The notes under the pieces: model-generated
The model's database searches: none
What the model saw: the letters and a program-made list of their open reading frames with translations, nothing else
Told to the model about the DNA's origin: nothing
Part shown: piece by piece, positions 1-9,613 of the stretch
Layout: every line of letters starts with the position of its first letter
Position numbering within the stretch: position 1 is the stretch's first letter
Made by a program: the position numbers and the translations under genes
Source: Pararhizobium sp. IMCC3301
GTDB taxonomy: Bacteria; Pseudomonadota; Alphaproteobacteria; Rhizobiales; GCA-2746425
Assembly: GCF_030758315.1 (NCBI RefSeq)
Contig: NZ_CP132336.1
Location: 3,253,001 to 3,317,000, forward strand
Length of the DNA: 64,000 nt
Direction of reading: 5' to 3'

Positions 1-516
1 GAGAATATCAAGGGTCAGCGCATCCGCTATGCCGGAGCGATCTGGCAGCAGGTGATCGAAAAGCTGGATGCTGTGCCAATGGCAATTCCGCCTGCACAAT
101 CTGCAGACAGTATGTCCAAAGGTGTTGCTGATGCAGCTTCATTCCCGTTTGAAGCGACCAAGGCATTCGACATGGCTTCTATCGTCAAATACTCGCTTGA
201 GCCGGGTATAGCGTCGGCCACCTTTGCCGTCGTCATGAATGAAAATACCTACAACAGCCTCAGCCCGGAAATGCGCAAGATCATTGACGAGACGACCGGT
301 CCGGACCGCGGTGAAGCCTTCGGCAAGATGTGGGACGAAGGCGAAGCGGAAGCACGCGCCTATATGGAAAGTGGCGGCGTTGAGATTGTGCAGCTGTCTG
401 ATGCCGAACGGGCGAAACTGGAAACTCTGGTTGCTCCCATAGTGGAAAGTTTTACCTCAGCCGTCGATGCTGCGGGTAAACCCGGCAGTGCATTCGTGGA
501 AGCCTACACGAAGTAG
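1..516 (+). CDS. TRAP transporter solute-binding protein, C-terminal part (DctP family)
   Basis: The reading frame is open from the first base of the window and ends with TAG at 514-516, so only the last 171 residues are present. The fragment has the DctP-family C-terminal half: a segment reading GAIWQQVIEKLDAVPMAIPP, then VADAASFPFEATKAF, then a long helical tail with repeated acidic helices (LSPEMRKIIDE, WDEGEAEARAYM). In this family the protein binds a carboxylate in the periplasm and delivers it to the DctQM membrane pair, which follows directly downstream. The substrate cannot be read from this part. The missing N-terminus, including the signal peptide, lies outside the window. Confidence 0.9.
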   Translation, partial: ENIKGQRIRYAGAIWQQVIEKLDAVPMAIPPAQSADSMSKGVADAASFPFEATKAFDMASIVKYSLEPGIASATFAVVMNENTYNSLSPEMRKIIDETTGPDRGEAFGKMWDEGEAEARAYMESGGVEIVQLSDAERAKLETLVAPIVESFTSAVDAAGKPGSAFVEAYTK

Positions 517-603
517 ATCTGTTTGGGCCGGGTATCGCCCTCAGATGCCCGGCCTCCAACATTTTTGGCACCGCGCCGCAAGCAGCCAGCAGGGATTGAA
601 CCG

Positions 604-1119
604 ATGCCGCCCAACAGCCGTTTCAGGCGTCTGTCGCAGTTTATTTTTGAATTGCAACTGAAGCTGTCAATGCTTGCCCTGTTTGCAATGATGCTGATCA
701 TCGTCGCCGACGTGTTCATGCGCTACGCTTTCAACGCACCCATTCGCGGCACCTATGATCTGGTCGGGATTCTGCTGGTCATCATGGTGTTCTTTGGCCT
801 GGCCCGTGTCATTGCGGACCGTGCCGAAATCACCATTGATATTGTCGACGGATGGCTCCCGGCGGCAGCGGTGCGGCTGTTGATGGGTCTTGCGGCTTTT
901 GTCGCACTTGGGGTGCTGGTGTTCTTCTTCTGGTCGATGATAGGACCGATGACCAGCGCCTACAATTATGGTGACCGCTCTCTGGAACTCAATCTTCCCG
1001 TATGGCTGATCTGGGTGCTGTCCCTGATCGGCCTCAGCGGAGCAATCCTTGCCGCAGCTTTGACTGCGTTTTCTCCCGGGACTGCCACACCGGTCGATAA
1101 CAGGGACGCAGCACAATGA
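604..1119 (+). CDS. TRAP transporter small permease (DctQ family)
   Basis: This 171-residue protein has four hydrophobic segments (about residues 20-40, 50-75, 95-120, 135-160), the usual topology of the DctQ small permease that clamps the large DctM subunit. The motif DVFMRYAFNAPIRGTYDL near residues 37-54 is the conserved loop of the family. An in-frame TTG at 523 would add 27 residues with no membrane signal; ATG 604, preceded by an AGGGA-like element, is preferred. The gene overlaps dctM by four bases (ATGA), so translation is probably coupled. Confidence 0.9.
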   Translation: MPPNSRFRRLSQFIFELQLKLSMLALFAMMLIIVADVFMRYAFNAPIRGTYDLVGILLVIMVFFGLARVIADRAEITIDIVDGWLPAAAVRLLMGLAAFVALGVLVFFFWSMIGPMTSAYNYGDRSLELNLPVWLIWVLSLIGLSGAILAAALTAFSPGTATPVDNRDAAQ

Positions 1120-2417
1120 GCATCCCGGTTATGGGTCTGTTGTTCATGTTGCTGCTGTTCGGCCTTTTGCTGCTGCGCCAGCCGGTGTGGCTGGCCCTGG
1201 CGCTGTGCGGCATTGTCGGTAACGTGTTGCTGTCAAATGTCACAGTGGCAAAACTGGTGGCCGGCACCACAATTTTCGACATTGCCTCAAGCTATGGCTT
1301 GTCGGTTGTGCCGCTGTTCATTCTGATGGGCGAAATCGCCTCCAAATCCAGATTGTCGGCGGATCTGTTCAAAGCCGCCCGTGTTGTCCTGTCCGGCATG
1401 CGCGGCGGTCTGGCGGTCGCCACAATTTGTGCATCCGGTGCCTTTGGCGCGATTTGCGGCTCATCCATTGCAACCGCTGCGACAATGACCCGGATTGCCA
1501 TGCCGGAAATGCGCCGCGCCGGTTATGACGAAGGCATTGCAGCCGCATCTGTGGCATCCGGCGGCACTTTGGGAATTCTCATTCCGCCCTCCATTATCCT
1601 TGTGATCTACGGCTCGATTGCCGAAGTCTCAGTGCCCAAACTGTTCGCCGCATCCCTGTTCCCCGGGCTTATTCTGCTTGTCCTTTATGCCATTGTTGCC
1701 CTGGTCGTCGCCGCCCGGTCTCCGGACCGGGTGCCGCTCGATTCCAGCGCGAGCATGGCAGAGCGTTTCAAAGCGCTGCGTCAGCCATGGCAGTTCATCG
1801 TGTTGTTCGCCGCAACGATCGGCGGCATCTATCTGGGCGTCTTCAGCCCCAATGAAGCCGCTGCGGTCGGCGCGTTTGGTGCCATTGTGCTGGGATTTGC
1901 CACAGGAAATCTGACATTTGAGCGCCTCACCGAAGCTGTGCGCGTATCGGTGATCACATCCGCCGTGCTGTTCATGATCATCATTGGTGCCACGATTTTT
2001 GCAAATTTCGTTGTTCAGACCCGCCTGCCGGAACTGCTTCTGGCGAGCGCACGGGATTTTGGCCTTCAACCATGGGCGGTCGTGACCATCATCATTCTGC
2101 TCTATGTGGTCATGGGATGCTTTCTGGAAGGCATCGGCATGATGCTGATCACTGTACCGGTCTTTCTTCCGGTCATCATTGGCTACGGCTATGATCCGAT
2201 CTGGTTCGGTGTTCTTGTTGTCGTTGTCGTCGAGCTGGGTCTGATTACGCCTCCGGTGGGGATGAATCTGTTTATCATTCAAGCGCAGATTCCGGGCACC
2301 AGTATCCGCACACTTTATCGCGGAATACTGCCGTTTTTGATTGCCCCGCTGATCCTGATCGCTATCCTGTTCGCGCTTCCGCAATTGACACTCTGGCTTC
2401 CATCCATCCTCTATTAG
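1116..2417 (+). CDS. TRAP transporter large permease (DctM family)
   Basis: A 433-residue, very hydrophobic protein with about twelve membrane segments, matching the DctM large permease in length. Family marks include GSSIATAATMTRIAMPEM around residues 120-140, the loop GTLGILIPPSI after it, and ELGLITPPVGMNLFI near residue 375. In TRAP systems this subunit carries the transport path and uses the sodium or proton gradient to move the carboxylate handed over by the binding protein. It starts at the ATGA overlap with the DctQ gene and is followed after 10 bases by a dehydrogenase gene, so the operon continues. Confidence 0.93.
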   Translation: MSIPVMGLLFMLLLFGLLLLRQPVWLALALCGIVGNVLLSNVTVAKLVAGTTIFDIASSYGLSVVPLFILMGEIASKSRLSADLFKAARVVLSGMRGGLAVATICASGAFGAICGSSIATAATMTRIAMPEMRRAGYDEGIAAASVASGGTLGILIPPSIILVIYGSIAEVSVPKLFAASLFPGLILLVLYAIVALVVAARSPDRVPLDSSASMAERFKALRQPWQFIVLFAATIGGIYLGVFSPNEAAAVGAFGAIVLGFATGNLTFERLTEAVRVSVITSAVLFMIIIGATIFANFVVQTRLPELLLASARDFGLQPWAVVTIIILLYVVMGCFLEGIGMMLITVPVFLPVIIGYGYDPIWFGVLVVVVVELGLITPPVGMNLFIIQAQIPGTSIRTLYRGILPFLIAPLILIAILFALPQLTLWLPSILY

Positions 2418-2427
2418 CGAAACCGCC

Positions 2428-3375
2428 ATGCCCTCAAGAACTGTTCTGATATATGATCGAAACGCCGACTGGTACGCTGAACAGCTTGCTAAGCTTTGCC
2501 CCGGTTACCGGTTTGTCACAGCGACCAGCGCGGACGACGCCATGAAGCTGGCAGGTGAGGCGGAGATTCTCATGGCACTTGCGCCGGCGATCAAGCGCGA
2601 TTTGATCGCCGCCATGCCGAAGCTGCAATGGGTTCAGGCCCTGACAACGGGCGTTGATAATCTTGTCGCCATGGCAGAGCTGTCGCCCAAGGTGACACTG
2701 ACGAATTGCAGCGGATTTCATGGACCGCAAATGTCGGAACTGGCGCTGTTGCTGATGCTCTCGCTGGCGCGCAATTTTCCGGCAATGCTGGACAACCAGC
2801 AGGCCGCAAAATGGGAAAGATGGCCGCAGCCCCTGCTGACCGGGAAAACCGCCTGCCTTGTCGGCCTGGGCAGCATTGCCGAAACGCTGGCAAAACGCTG
2901 TGTCGCGCTGGATATGCGCCTTACCGGCGTTTCCAATGGCCGCTCCCGACTCGACGGATTTGACCATATCTACAAACGCGACGAGATCGGCAGCGCCGCG
3001 CGTGATGCGGATTTTCTTGTTATCATCGTACCTTATTCCAGTGAAACCCATCACATCATCAATGCCGAAACGCTTGATGTCATGAAGCGGTCCGCCTTCC
3101 TGATCAATATTTCACGCGGCGGTTGTGTCGACGAGCGCGCTTTGCTGTCGGCCCTCGACAGCGGAAAGCTTGCCGGTGCCGGCATGGATGTCTTCGAGAC
3201 CGAACCTTTGCCCGCCCAAAGCCCGCTCTGGCACCATCCGAAGATCATCGTGACACCACACATCGGCGGCATGGCGGATATTTATCATCAGCAGGCTCTG
3301 CCGATTGTCGCCGAAAATTTCAGCCGCTATGGACGTGACGGCGCTGATGGTCTGGCCGGAAAATTTGACCGTTAA
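2428..3375 (+). CDS. D-2-hydroxyacid dehydrogenase, NAD(P)-dependent
   Basis: A 315-residue protein of the D-isomer-specific 2-hydroxyacid dehydrogenase family. The catalytic triad is visible: Arg in INISRGG, Glu in VFETEPLP and His in VTPHIGG. The dinucleotide-binding turn reads GLGSIAE, a slightly relaxed GxGxxG. Members interconvert 2-hydroxyacids and 2-oxoacids in the cytoplasm. It lies 10 bases after the TRAP permease, which fits use on a substrate imported by that transporter. The exact substrate is unknown. Confidence 0.88.
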   Translation: MPSRTVLIYDRNADWYAEQLAKLCPGYRFVTATSADDAMKLAGEAEILMALAPAIKRDLIAAMPKLQWVQALTTGVDNLVAMAELSPKVTLTNCSGFHGPQMSELALLLMLSLARNFPAMLDNQQAAKWERWPQPLLTGKTACLVGLGSIAETLAKRCVALDMRLTGVSNGRSRLDGFDHIYKRDEIGSAARDADFLVIIVPYSSETHHIINAETLDVMKRSAFLINISRGGCVDERALLSALDSGKLAGAGMDVFETEPLPAQSPLWHHPKIIVTPHIGGMADIYHQQALPIVAENFSRYGRDGADGLAGKFDR

Positions 3376-3410
3376 CTTGCTCCAGAAGGCAAAACCACGA
3401 GGATAATACC

Positions 3411-4589
3411 GTGAAACTGCGCTCTCCGATTACCGATGCAGAACTGCAGCGCCGCTGGACTGAAGTTGCCACGGCCATGAAGGATCAGGATATTGATGCA
3501 TTGGTGATGCAGAACACCAGCGACTGGGTGGGCGGCTATGTCCGCTGGTTCAGCGATATACCCGCTTGCAATGGCTATCCCAGAACCCTGGTTTTTTACC
3601 GCGATCAACCCATGACAATCATCGAGATGGGCGCGTTTGACGTGGTGCGGGACCTGGCCGGCAAGGACGAGATACACCGCGGTGTCGGGCGCATGGTTCA
3701 CACCCCGTCCTTCACCTCCATCGGTTACACCAACACCTATGATGCCGCGCTTCTGGTAGCTGAATTGCAACGCACCAAACCGGCAAAGGTCGGATGGCTG
3801 ACACCCGGTGCGCTACCGTTCAGCCTGATTGATTGTGTGCAGAACATGCTGGACCGGCCGGAACTGGTCGATGCCACCGATCTGGTTGACACGATCAAGG
3901 CGATCAAGAGCCCTGAAGAGATTGAACTCATTCACCGCACGGCGCAGTTGCAGGACCGGGTGTTCGCGGAAGTGTGCGATTTTCTGCGTCCCGGCGTAAC
4001 AGATATTGATGTCGCCAATCACGCCCAGGCTGCCGCGCACCGGCTCGGCAGCGATCAGGGGATTTTCCTTGGAACCTCTGCGCCGCTTGGCCGCTCCTCG
4101 CGTTTTGCAGGCCGCGCATTCCAGGGGCGCACCATTGAGACGGGCGATCATTTTTCCCTGCTGATCGAGGTCAACGGACCCGGCGGCGTCTATCTGGAAA
4201 TTGCACGGACCATGGTTCTTGGCACGGCCAGTGATCATCTGTTGCAGGCCTTTGACCATGTCCGCAAGGCCCAGGATCACACTTTGTCGCTGATGCGGCC
4301 CGGAGCAGATCCTGCCAGCGTGGCAGCAGCTCACGATGCCTGGATGCGGGATCACGATCTGCCGCCTGAAACCCGGCTTTACGCGCATGGCCAGGGTGTC
4401 GACATGGTCGAGCGCCCGATGATCCGCAAGGATGAAACCATGCCGCTGGCCAGGGATATGTGTTTTGCGGTTCATCCGGGTTTTGACGATGGCCAGGTGT
4501 TTGCGGTGATCTGCGACAATTACATGATTGAGGCGGACGGTCCGGGTGCCTGCCTGCACAACACCGACAAGAAGATTTTTCAACTCTGA
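3411..4589 (+). CDS. M24-family creatinase/prolidase-like protein
   Basis: A 392-residue two-domain protein: a creatinase N-terminal-like domain (about 1-150) and an M24 pita-bread domain (about 160-390, starting at IKSPEEIELIHRT). The start is GTG at 3411 with AGGA eight bases upstream. The domain keeps HGQGVDMVERP and FAVHPGF, but the positions where aminopeptidases carry their two metal-binding aspartates read EVNGPGGVYLEIART, so the metal centre looks incomplete. It may act more like creatinase, a non-metal hydrolase, than like a peptidase. It is placed in the operon between the dehydrogenase and the amidohydrolase. The function is inferred only at family level. Confidence 0.8.
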   Translation: MKLRSPITDAELQRRWTEVATAMKDQDIDALVMQNTSDWVGGYVRWFSDIPACNGYPRTLVFYRDQPMTIIEMGAFDVVRDLAGKDEIHRGVGRMVHTPSFTSIGYTNTYDAALLVAELQRTKPAKVGWLTPGALPFSLIDCVQNMLDRPELVDATDLVDTIKAIKSPEEIELIHRTAQLQDRVFAEVCDFLRPGVTDIDVANHAQAAAHRLGSDQGIFLGTSAPLGRSSRFAGRAFQGRTIETGDHFSLLIEVNGPGGVYLEIARTMVLGTASDHLLQAFDHVRKAQDHTLSLMRPGADPASVAAAHDAWMRDHDLPPETRLYAHGQGVDMVERPMIRKDETMPLARDMCFAVHPGFDDGQVFAVICDNYMIEADGPGACLHNTDKKIFQL

Positions 4590-4625
4590 TCATCAGAATA
4601 CGCACTGCACTGAAGGGCCAAGAAT

Positions 4626-5600
4626 ATGAACAATGCAAACGGACACAGGAAAATAGCCATTGAAGAGCATTTCATGGCACCGGATTTTGTCGATTACTGG
4701 TCAAAGACCGCGATTAATATCAGTCCGGCAATGTTCGGCAAAGCCCGTGACGCGCTGCAGGATTTCGGTGAGGCGCGCCTCGCCAATATGGACCGCAACA
4801 ACATTGAAAAGGCGGTGCTGTCTTTGGCCGGACCCGGCGTGCAGGCGGAACCGCAAACGGTCACTGCGGTGCGCATGGCGCGGCGCTGCAATGAATTTCT
4901 CGCAGAGCAAATCAGCAAGCGGCCGGAGCGCTATGCAGGTTTCGCCCATCTTGCCATGCAGGACCCGGCGGAAGCTGCATCGGAACTTGAGCGCTGTGTC
5001 ACCGAGCTGGGTTTCTGTGGCGCGATGATCAACGGCCAGACCAATGGTGCCTATCTCGATGATGACCGGTTTTCTGTGTTCTGGGAGCGCGCCTCGGATC
5101 TGCAGGTGCCGGTCTATATCCATCCCAATAATCCGCCGGACGTACCTTACATGTATCACAACCACCCGGAATTGTTCGGCCCGGTCTGGTCATGGACGGT
5201 TGAAACCGGAAATCACGCCTTGCGGCTGCTGTTCAGCGGTGTCTTCGACCGCTATCCCGACGCCAGGCTGGTGCTCGGCCATATGGGCGAGACGCTGCCC
5301 TATCAGTTATGGCGTTTTGACAGCCGCTGGGAAATCAGCAATCGCGGCGACATGACACTGGAGATGAAACCGTCGGATTATTTCCGGCGCAATATATATG
5401 CCACCACTGCAGGGGTGTGTTCCGATCAACCGCTGCGCTGCGCCATCGATGCCATGGGCGCGGACCGTGTGATGTTCTCCGTGGATTATCCGTTTGAAAA
5501 AGCAGATGACGCAGGATCGTGGATCGAGAACGCGCCCCTGTCTGACGAGGAGCGCGATCTGGTGTGTTACCGCAATGCCAAGACCCTGCTGCGGCTATGA
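4626..5600 (+). CDS. Amidohydrolase 2 family protein (gamma-resorcylate/ACMSD-like decarboxylase type)
   Basis: A 324-residue metal-dependent TIM-barrel protein. The N-terminal metal motif reads IAIEEHF, the form found in gamma-resorcylate and 2,3-dihydroxybenzoate decarboxylases rather than the HxH of ordinary amidohydrolases. Other family marks are VYIHPNNPP near residue 160, LVLGHMGETLPYQLWRFD near 215, and VMFSVDYPFE near 285. Such enzymes remove carboxyl groups from aromatic or muconate-like acids. It closes the TRAP-associated operon and ends only three bases from the convergent pirin gene. The specific reaction is not proven. Confidence 0.85.
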   Translation: MNNANGHRKIAIEEHFMAPDFVDYWSKTAINISPAMFGKARDALQDFGEARLANMDRNNIEKAVLSLAGPGVQAEPQTVTAVRMARRCNEFLAEQISKRPERYAGFAHLAMQDPAEAASELERCVTELGFCGAMINGQTNGAYLDDDRFSVFWERASDLQVPVYIHPNNPPDVPYMYHNHPELFGPVWSWTVETGNHALRLLFSGVFDRYPDARLVLGHMGETLPYQLWRFDSRWEISNRGDMTLEMKPSDYFRRNIYATTAGVCSDQPLRCAIDAMGADRVMFSVDYPFEKADDAGSWIENAPLSDEERDLVCYRNAKTLLRL

Positions 5601-5603
5601 GCC

Positions 5604-6515
5604 TTATGCCGTTTTTCGGATAAAGGTGCCGGCGTTCAACTCATTGACCGCCTGCATCAGTTCCTGCCGTGTATTCATGACGATGGGGCCGTGCCAGGCC
5701 ACCGGTTCCTGAATTGGAGTGCCTGACACCAGCAGAAAGCGAATGCCCTCGTCACCGGCCTGAACAGTAATTTCATCACCGCTGCCAAACAGCACCAAAG
5801 AGCGGTTGCCTGTCTGGTCCCGGATCAGCAGCTCTTCGCCATTGGCTTCCTTTTCAGTGAGAACGCCAAACGGTTTGGACGCATCGCGAAATGTGCCGGA
5901 ACCTTCAAAAATATAGGCGAAGGCTTTCTGCCGTGTGCTCACCGGCAGGGTGCGTTTGCGGCCAGCCGGCACGAACACATCAAGATAGCGCGGTTCGGCA
6001 GCAATGCCATCAACCGGGCCTTTGCGGTCCCACAATTCTCCGCAGATGATTTTCACCTCGGTGCCATCATCCTCCTGCAGCAGCGGGATTTCGCTGGCCT
6101 CGACATCCTGATAACGCGGATCGGTCATTTTCAGCTTGCGCGGCAGATTTGCCCACAGCTGAAAGCCGTGCATCTTGCCCTTGGCGTCGCCTTCCGGCAT
6201 TTCCTGATGCAGAATACCGCTGCCGGCCGTCATCCACTGCACATCGCCGGCCTGAAGCGAGCCCTTATTGCCCAGGCTGTCGGCATGTTCAACACTGCCC
6301 GATAGAATATAGGTGATGGTTTCGATACCGCGATGCGGATGCCAGGGAAATCCGCGCATGTAATCCTGCGGCTTGTCATTGCGGAAATCATCCAGCAGCA
6401 GAAACGGATCCGCCATCTCCGGGTCGCCAAATCCGAAGGCGCGATGCAGCTTGACACCGGCACCCTCCATGGTTGGCTGGGCCTGAATAATCTGATTGAC
6501 CGGGCGAATGGACAT
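5604..6515 (-). CDS. Pirin family protein
   Basis: A 303-residue bicupin of the pirin family, running convergent to the amidohydrolase. The N-terminal cupin carries HRAFGFGD, FPWHPHRGIETITYI, and GDVQWMTAGSGILHQEM, which supply the metal-binding histidines. The C-terminal domain begins about residue 150. ATG 6515 is chosen because AGGAG lies eight bases upstream; an in-frame codon at 6566 lacks such a site. Pirins are iron-binding proteins that act as redox-sensing cofactors or as quercetinases; which applies here is not known. Confidence 0.9.
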   Translation of the reverse strand: MSIRPVNQIIQAQPTMEGAGVKLHRAFGFGDPEMADPFLLLDDFRNDKPQDYMRGFPWHPHRGIETITYILSGSVEHADSLGNKGSLQAGDVQWMTAGSGILHQEMPEGDAKGKMHGFQLWANLPRKLKMTDPRYQDVEASEIPLLQEDDGTEVKIICGELWDRKGPVDGIAAEPRYLDVFVPAGRKRTLPVSTRQKAFAYIFEGSGTFRDASKPFGVLTEKEANGEELLIRDQTGNRSLVLFGSGDEITVQAGDEGIRFLLVSGTPIQEPVAWHGPIVMNTRQELMQAVNELNAGTFIRKTA

Positions 6516-6891
6516 GACAATGCTCCTGAATTGTTCACAACACATATAATGCCACGCAACCCGCATGCCATGTGTTGAACAGTGTGTTTATATTTTAACC
6601 GCTGCCAGTTCCCCGCCATTTCCCTGCCAGATCGACACTGGAACATTCAGGGGAAATATGAACCGATTGAGGACGGATTAATTGGCATTCACAACGGGAA
6701 AGCCCTATATTCTGTAAAATGTGTAAGTGATGCTATTTCGGCACGGTATATGGTGACCTTTGCCTGCCGATCTGGTAACAACCTCCCAAATAGCGCTGAA
6801 TTGTGGCCTGATGGCCTGTTTGGCGTGTCGAAAATCAGTCTGACCGGCCAACCCGATTCAGATTTAAGAATTGTTTTAGATAAGGAATCCT
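6516..6891. other. Intergenic region: pirin and infA upstream sequences
   Basis: About 375 bases between the divergent pirin and infA genes. A weak reading frame at 6582-6899 has no family resemblance and overlaps infA, so I do not call it. The right half (about 6700-6890) is relatively AT-rich and ends in AAGGAATCCT just before infA, consistent with the infA leader and ribosome site. No clear hairpin or operator was seen. Confidence 0.5.
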
Positions 6892-7110
6892 ATGGCTAAG
6901 GAAGAAGTCCTTGAGTTTCCCGGTGTGGTCACCGAGTTACTGCCCAACGCGATGTTTCGCGTGAAATTGGAAAATGACCACGAAATAATCGCCCATACGG
7001 CTGGCCGCATGCGCAAGAACCGCATTCGTGTGCTCGCAGGCGACAAGATTCTGGTGGAAATGACGCCTTACGACCTGACCAAAGGGCGCATCACCTACCG
7101 CTTTAAGTAA
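6892..7110 (+). CDS. infA: Translation initiation factor IF-1
   Basis: A 72-residue protein of exactly the normal IF-1 length, with the S1/OB-fold pattern: [20 protein letters not shown], then [21 protein letters not shown], and ending in the family's YRFK-type tail. IF-1 binds the A site of the 30S subunit during initiation. AAGGA lies upstream of the ATG. It opens the housekeeping run infA, maf, nnr, yacG, tRNA-Phe, an order close to that of many alphaproteobacteria. Confidence 0.98.
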   Translation: MAKEEVLEFPGVVTELLPNAMFRVKLENDHEIIAHTAGRMRKNRIRVLAGDKILVEMTPYDLTKGRITYRFK

Positions 7111-7154
7111 ACAGACGACGTCCTTGGCGTCAGTGCCCGCGGGTAATCAGTAAA

Positions 7155-7838
7155 ATGGCCGCCAAACCCACCCCGAAATTGGTTCTTGCCTCTTCGTCGC
7201 CGCGCCGGCTTGCGCTGTTGCAGCAGGTCGGCCTGCAGCCGGACCGCCTGCAGCCGGTTGATCTGGATGAAACTCCGCGTCGCCGCGAAAGCCCGCGTGC
7301 CCTGGCCGGTCGGCTTGCCTGTGCCAAGGCGCAGGTCGCCCGCGATACGCTGGTGGCCCATGCCAGATCGATGGATGCCAGGAAGGGCGAACACGCGGAT
7401 ATGGCACCGAAAACCGACCGCTACGATGACGCCTTTGTGCTCGGCGCGGATACGGTGGTGGCGATCGGACAGCGCATCCTGCCGAAAACCGAAACCGTCA
7501 ATGAAGCCGTTGAGGCTCTGGAGCGTCTGTCAGGCCGGGCGCACAGAGTGTATACCGGCGTCGCCTTCATCACCCCGCGCGGCGGTATGCGCAAACGGCT
7601 GGTTGAAACCAAGGTGCGTTTCAAAAAACTCTCGCGCATGGAAATCGATGCCTATCTGGCGTCCGAGGAATGGCGCGGGAAAGCCGGCGGTTATGCCATT
7701 CAGGGTCTGGCCGCTGCCTTTGTCACCAGCCTGCAGGGCTCTTATACCGGTGTGGTCGGCCTGCCGCTGTTTGAGACCGTTTCGCTGCTGCAGGGCGAAG
7801 GCTTCCCGGTGGTTCTCAACTGGCTGAACCACGAATAG
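7155..7838 (+). CDS. maf: Maf-family nucleotide pyrophosphatase
   Basis: A 227-residue Maf protein. It carries the signature [12 protein letters not shown] at the N-terminus, the DETPRR motif, [11 protein letters not shown] in the middle and [13 protein letters not shown] near residue 175. Maf enzymes hydrolyse non-canonical or excess nucleoside triphosphates and have been linked to division arrest. The protein is slightly longer than many because of an insert around residues 75-90 ([16 protein letters not shown]). It lies 44 bases after infA on the same strand. Confidence 0.93.
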   Translation: MAAKPTPKLVLASSSPRRLALLQQVGLQPDRLQPVDLDETPRRRESPRALAGRLACAKAQVARDTLVAHARSMDARKGEHADMAPKTDRYDDAFVLGADTVVAIGQRILPKTETVNEAVEALERLSGRAHRVYTGVAFITPRGGMRKRLVETKVRFKKLSRMEIDAYLASEEWRGKAGGYAIQGLAAAFVTSLQGSYTGVVGLPLFETVSLLQGEGFPVVLNWLNHE

Positions 7839-7891
7839 CAGGCCGGGGATAGTCCGGCTGGCATAACAGAGCAAGTCCGGAACCGGCAGAT

Positions 7892-9613
7892 ATGGCCTGT
7901 GCAGACATCACCTTTGTCAGATTTGACCAGCAGCGGCTGAAGCTTCTGAGCGCAGCTCAAATGCGCCGCACCGAGCAGGCCGCGATTGCGTCAGGCCGGG
8001 TCACAGGTCGCTCGATGATGCAAACCGCCGGGCGCGGTGTGGTAGAGGCACTGTTTCGGGCCGAACCGCATCTGGCAGCGCGCGGCCATCGAGCTGTGGT
8101 GCTGTGCGGACCGGGCAATAATGGCGGCGACGGTTTTGTCATTGCGCGTCATCTGCACAGCCTTGGCTGGCGGGTTGAAGTATTTTTCACCGGCGATCTC
8201 GACAGGCTTCCCGCCGACGCTGCCGAATATGCGGCGCAATGGCGGGAAACCGGCCAGGTAACACCTCTGCCGGACCTCACCGCCGCCATTCTGGCAAACG
8301 CCGATGTGGTGTTTGACGCGCTGTTCGGTACCGGTCTTGTGCGTCCTCTCAGCACCGGCCTGCTTGCCACACTCGACATGGTCGCGCGCGAAGCGCGCAC
8401 CATAGTCGCGGTCGATATGCCTTCCGGGGTGAGCGCCGATACAGGCCGCATGCTCAAGCCGGAACCCTTGGATACAACCAGGCAAAACGCCGCCGCCCAG
8501 CAGGGCAGGGTCTGGCCGCAGGCGAGCCATGTGGTGACGTTTCAGCGCTTGAAGCCGGGCCATGTGTTTTTCTCAGAGCAGGCCGCGACAGGTGCATCAT
8601 CCCAACAGCCGATCCCGGTTCTGGCGGTGGTTGATCTGGGTATAGCGGAGTTCGAACCGCCCGACCGGCTTTCGCCCGCCAGTACCAGTGCTGTGGAGAC
8701 AATCCATGCCGGTGGTTATCCGCTGCGCCTCGGCAAGCCCAATCTGGCGCATAAATATCAGCACGGTCACGCCCTGATACTGGCCGGCGGCAGCGGCCAT
8801 GGCGGAGCCGGCCGGCTGGCGGCACGGGCGGCGCTGCGGGTCGGGGCAGGGGCCGTCACCCTGGGCTGCCCGCCGGACGCATTGGTTGAAAACGCGGCGC
8901 AACTGAACGCCATCATGCTGACCCCGGTTGCAGATGCCGCGGCTCTGCAAAGCCTGCTTACTGATGGCCGCAAAAACGCCCTGTGCCTTGGCCCCGGATT
9001 GGGTGTCGGAATGGCGGTGGGGCAACGCACCCGCTCACTGGTGCTGGCGGCACTGGCCAGCGGACAGCCGCTTGTGCTTGATGCAGATGCTCTTATCAGC
9101 TTCGCAGATGATCGTGCAGCCTTGTTTGCCAGACTGCACCAGCGCGTGGTGCTGACCCCCCATGGCGGCGAATTCGCCCGGCTGTTCCCTGACATTGCAG
9201 AAAAACTTGACGCCACAGCACCTGACCAGCTTGGCGGCGCCGGATTGTCAAAAATTGATGCGGCCCGTGAGGCCGCCGCAAGGGCGGGGTGCTGCGTCCT
9301 GCTGAAGGGGTCTGTTACCGTCATCGCTGCAGCCGATGGCCGGGTGGAATTGTCCATCGCGCTTGGCCAACGGCAGGTCCCCTGGCTCGCAACTGCCGGT
9401 GCCGGCGATGTTCTGGCGGGCTTTATCACCGGCCTGCTGGCGCGCGACTTTGAGCCTTTTGAAGCGGCAGCCGCTGCTGCCTGGCTGCATGTCGAATGTG
9501 CTGTCGCGTTCGGCCCCGGCCTTATTGCCGAAGACCTGCCAGACATGCTACCCCGCGTTTTGAGCCGGTATCAAGCCGAGCTGCAATCAGGTGATGGATG
9601 CAATGAGCGATAG
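7892..9613 (+). CDS. nnr: Bifunctional NAD(P)HX epimerase/dehydratase
   Basis: A 573-residue fusion that repairs hydrated NAD(P)H. The N-terminal epimerase domain (about 15-250) shows VLCGPGNNGGDGFVIARHL, DALFGTG and VDMPSGVSADTG. The C-terminal ribokinase-like ADP-dependent dehydratase domain (about 280-560) shows ILAGGSGHGGAGRLAARAA, LCLGPGLGVG, VLTPHGGEFARLF and the catalytic ATAGAGDVLAG. The domain order is the usual bacterial one. Its first residues are uncertain; a start a few codons later is possible. Its 3' end overlaps the yacG start. Confidence 0.93.
   Translation: MACADITFVRFDQQRLKLLSAAQMRRTEQAAIASGRVTGRSMMQTAGRGVVEALFRAEPHLAARGHRAVVLCGPGNNGGDGFVIARHLHSLGWRVEVFFTGDLDRLPADAAEYAAQWRETGQVTPLPDLTAAILANADVVFDALFGTGLVRPLSTGLLATLDMVAREARTIVAVDMPSGVSADTGRMLKPEPLDTTRQNAAAQQGRVWPQASHVVTFQRLKPGHVFFSEQAATGASSQQPIPVLAVVDLGIAEFEPPDRLSPASTSAVETIHAGGYPLRLGKPNLAHKYQHGHALILAGGSGHGGAGRLAARAALRVGAGAVTLGCPPDALVENAAQLNAIMLTPVADAAALQSLLTDGRKNALCLGPGLGVGMAVGQRTRSLVLAALASGQPLVLDADALISFADDRAALFARLHQRVVLTPHGGEFARLFPDIAEKLDATAPDQLGGAGLSKIDAAREAAARAGCCVLLKGSVTVIAAADGRVELSIALGQRQVPWLATAGAGDVLAGFITGLLARDFEPFEAAAAAAWLHVECAVAFGPGLIAEDLPDMLPRVLSRYQAELQSGDGCNER

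Noticed and set aside
6582-6899. A 105-codon frame before infA
   Set aside because: No family resemblance, overlaps the infA start, and no ribosome site; treated as leader sequence.
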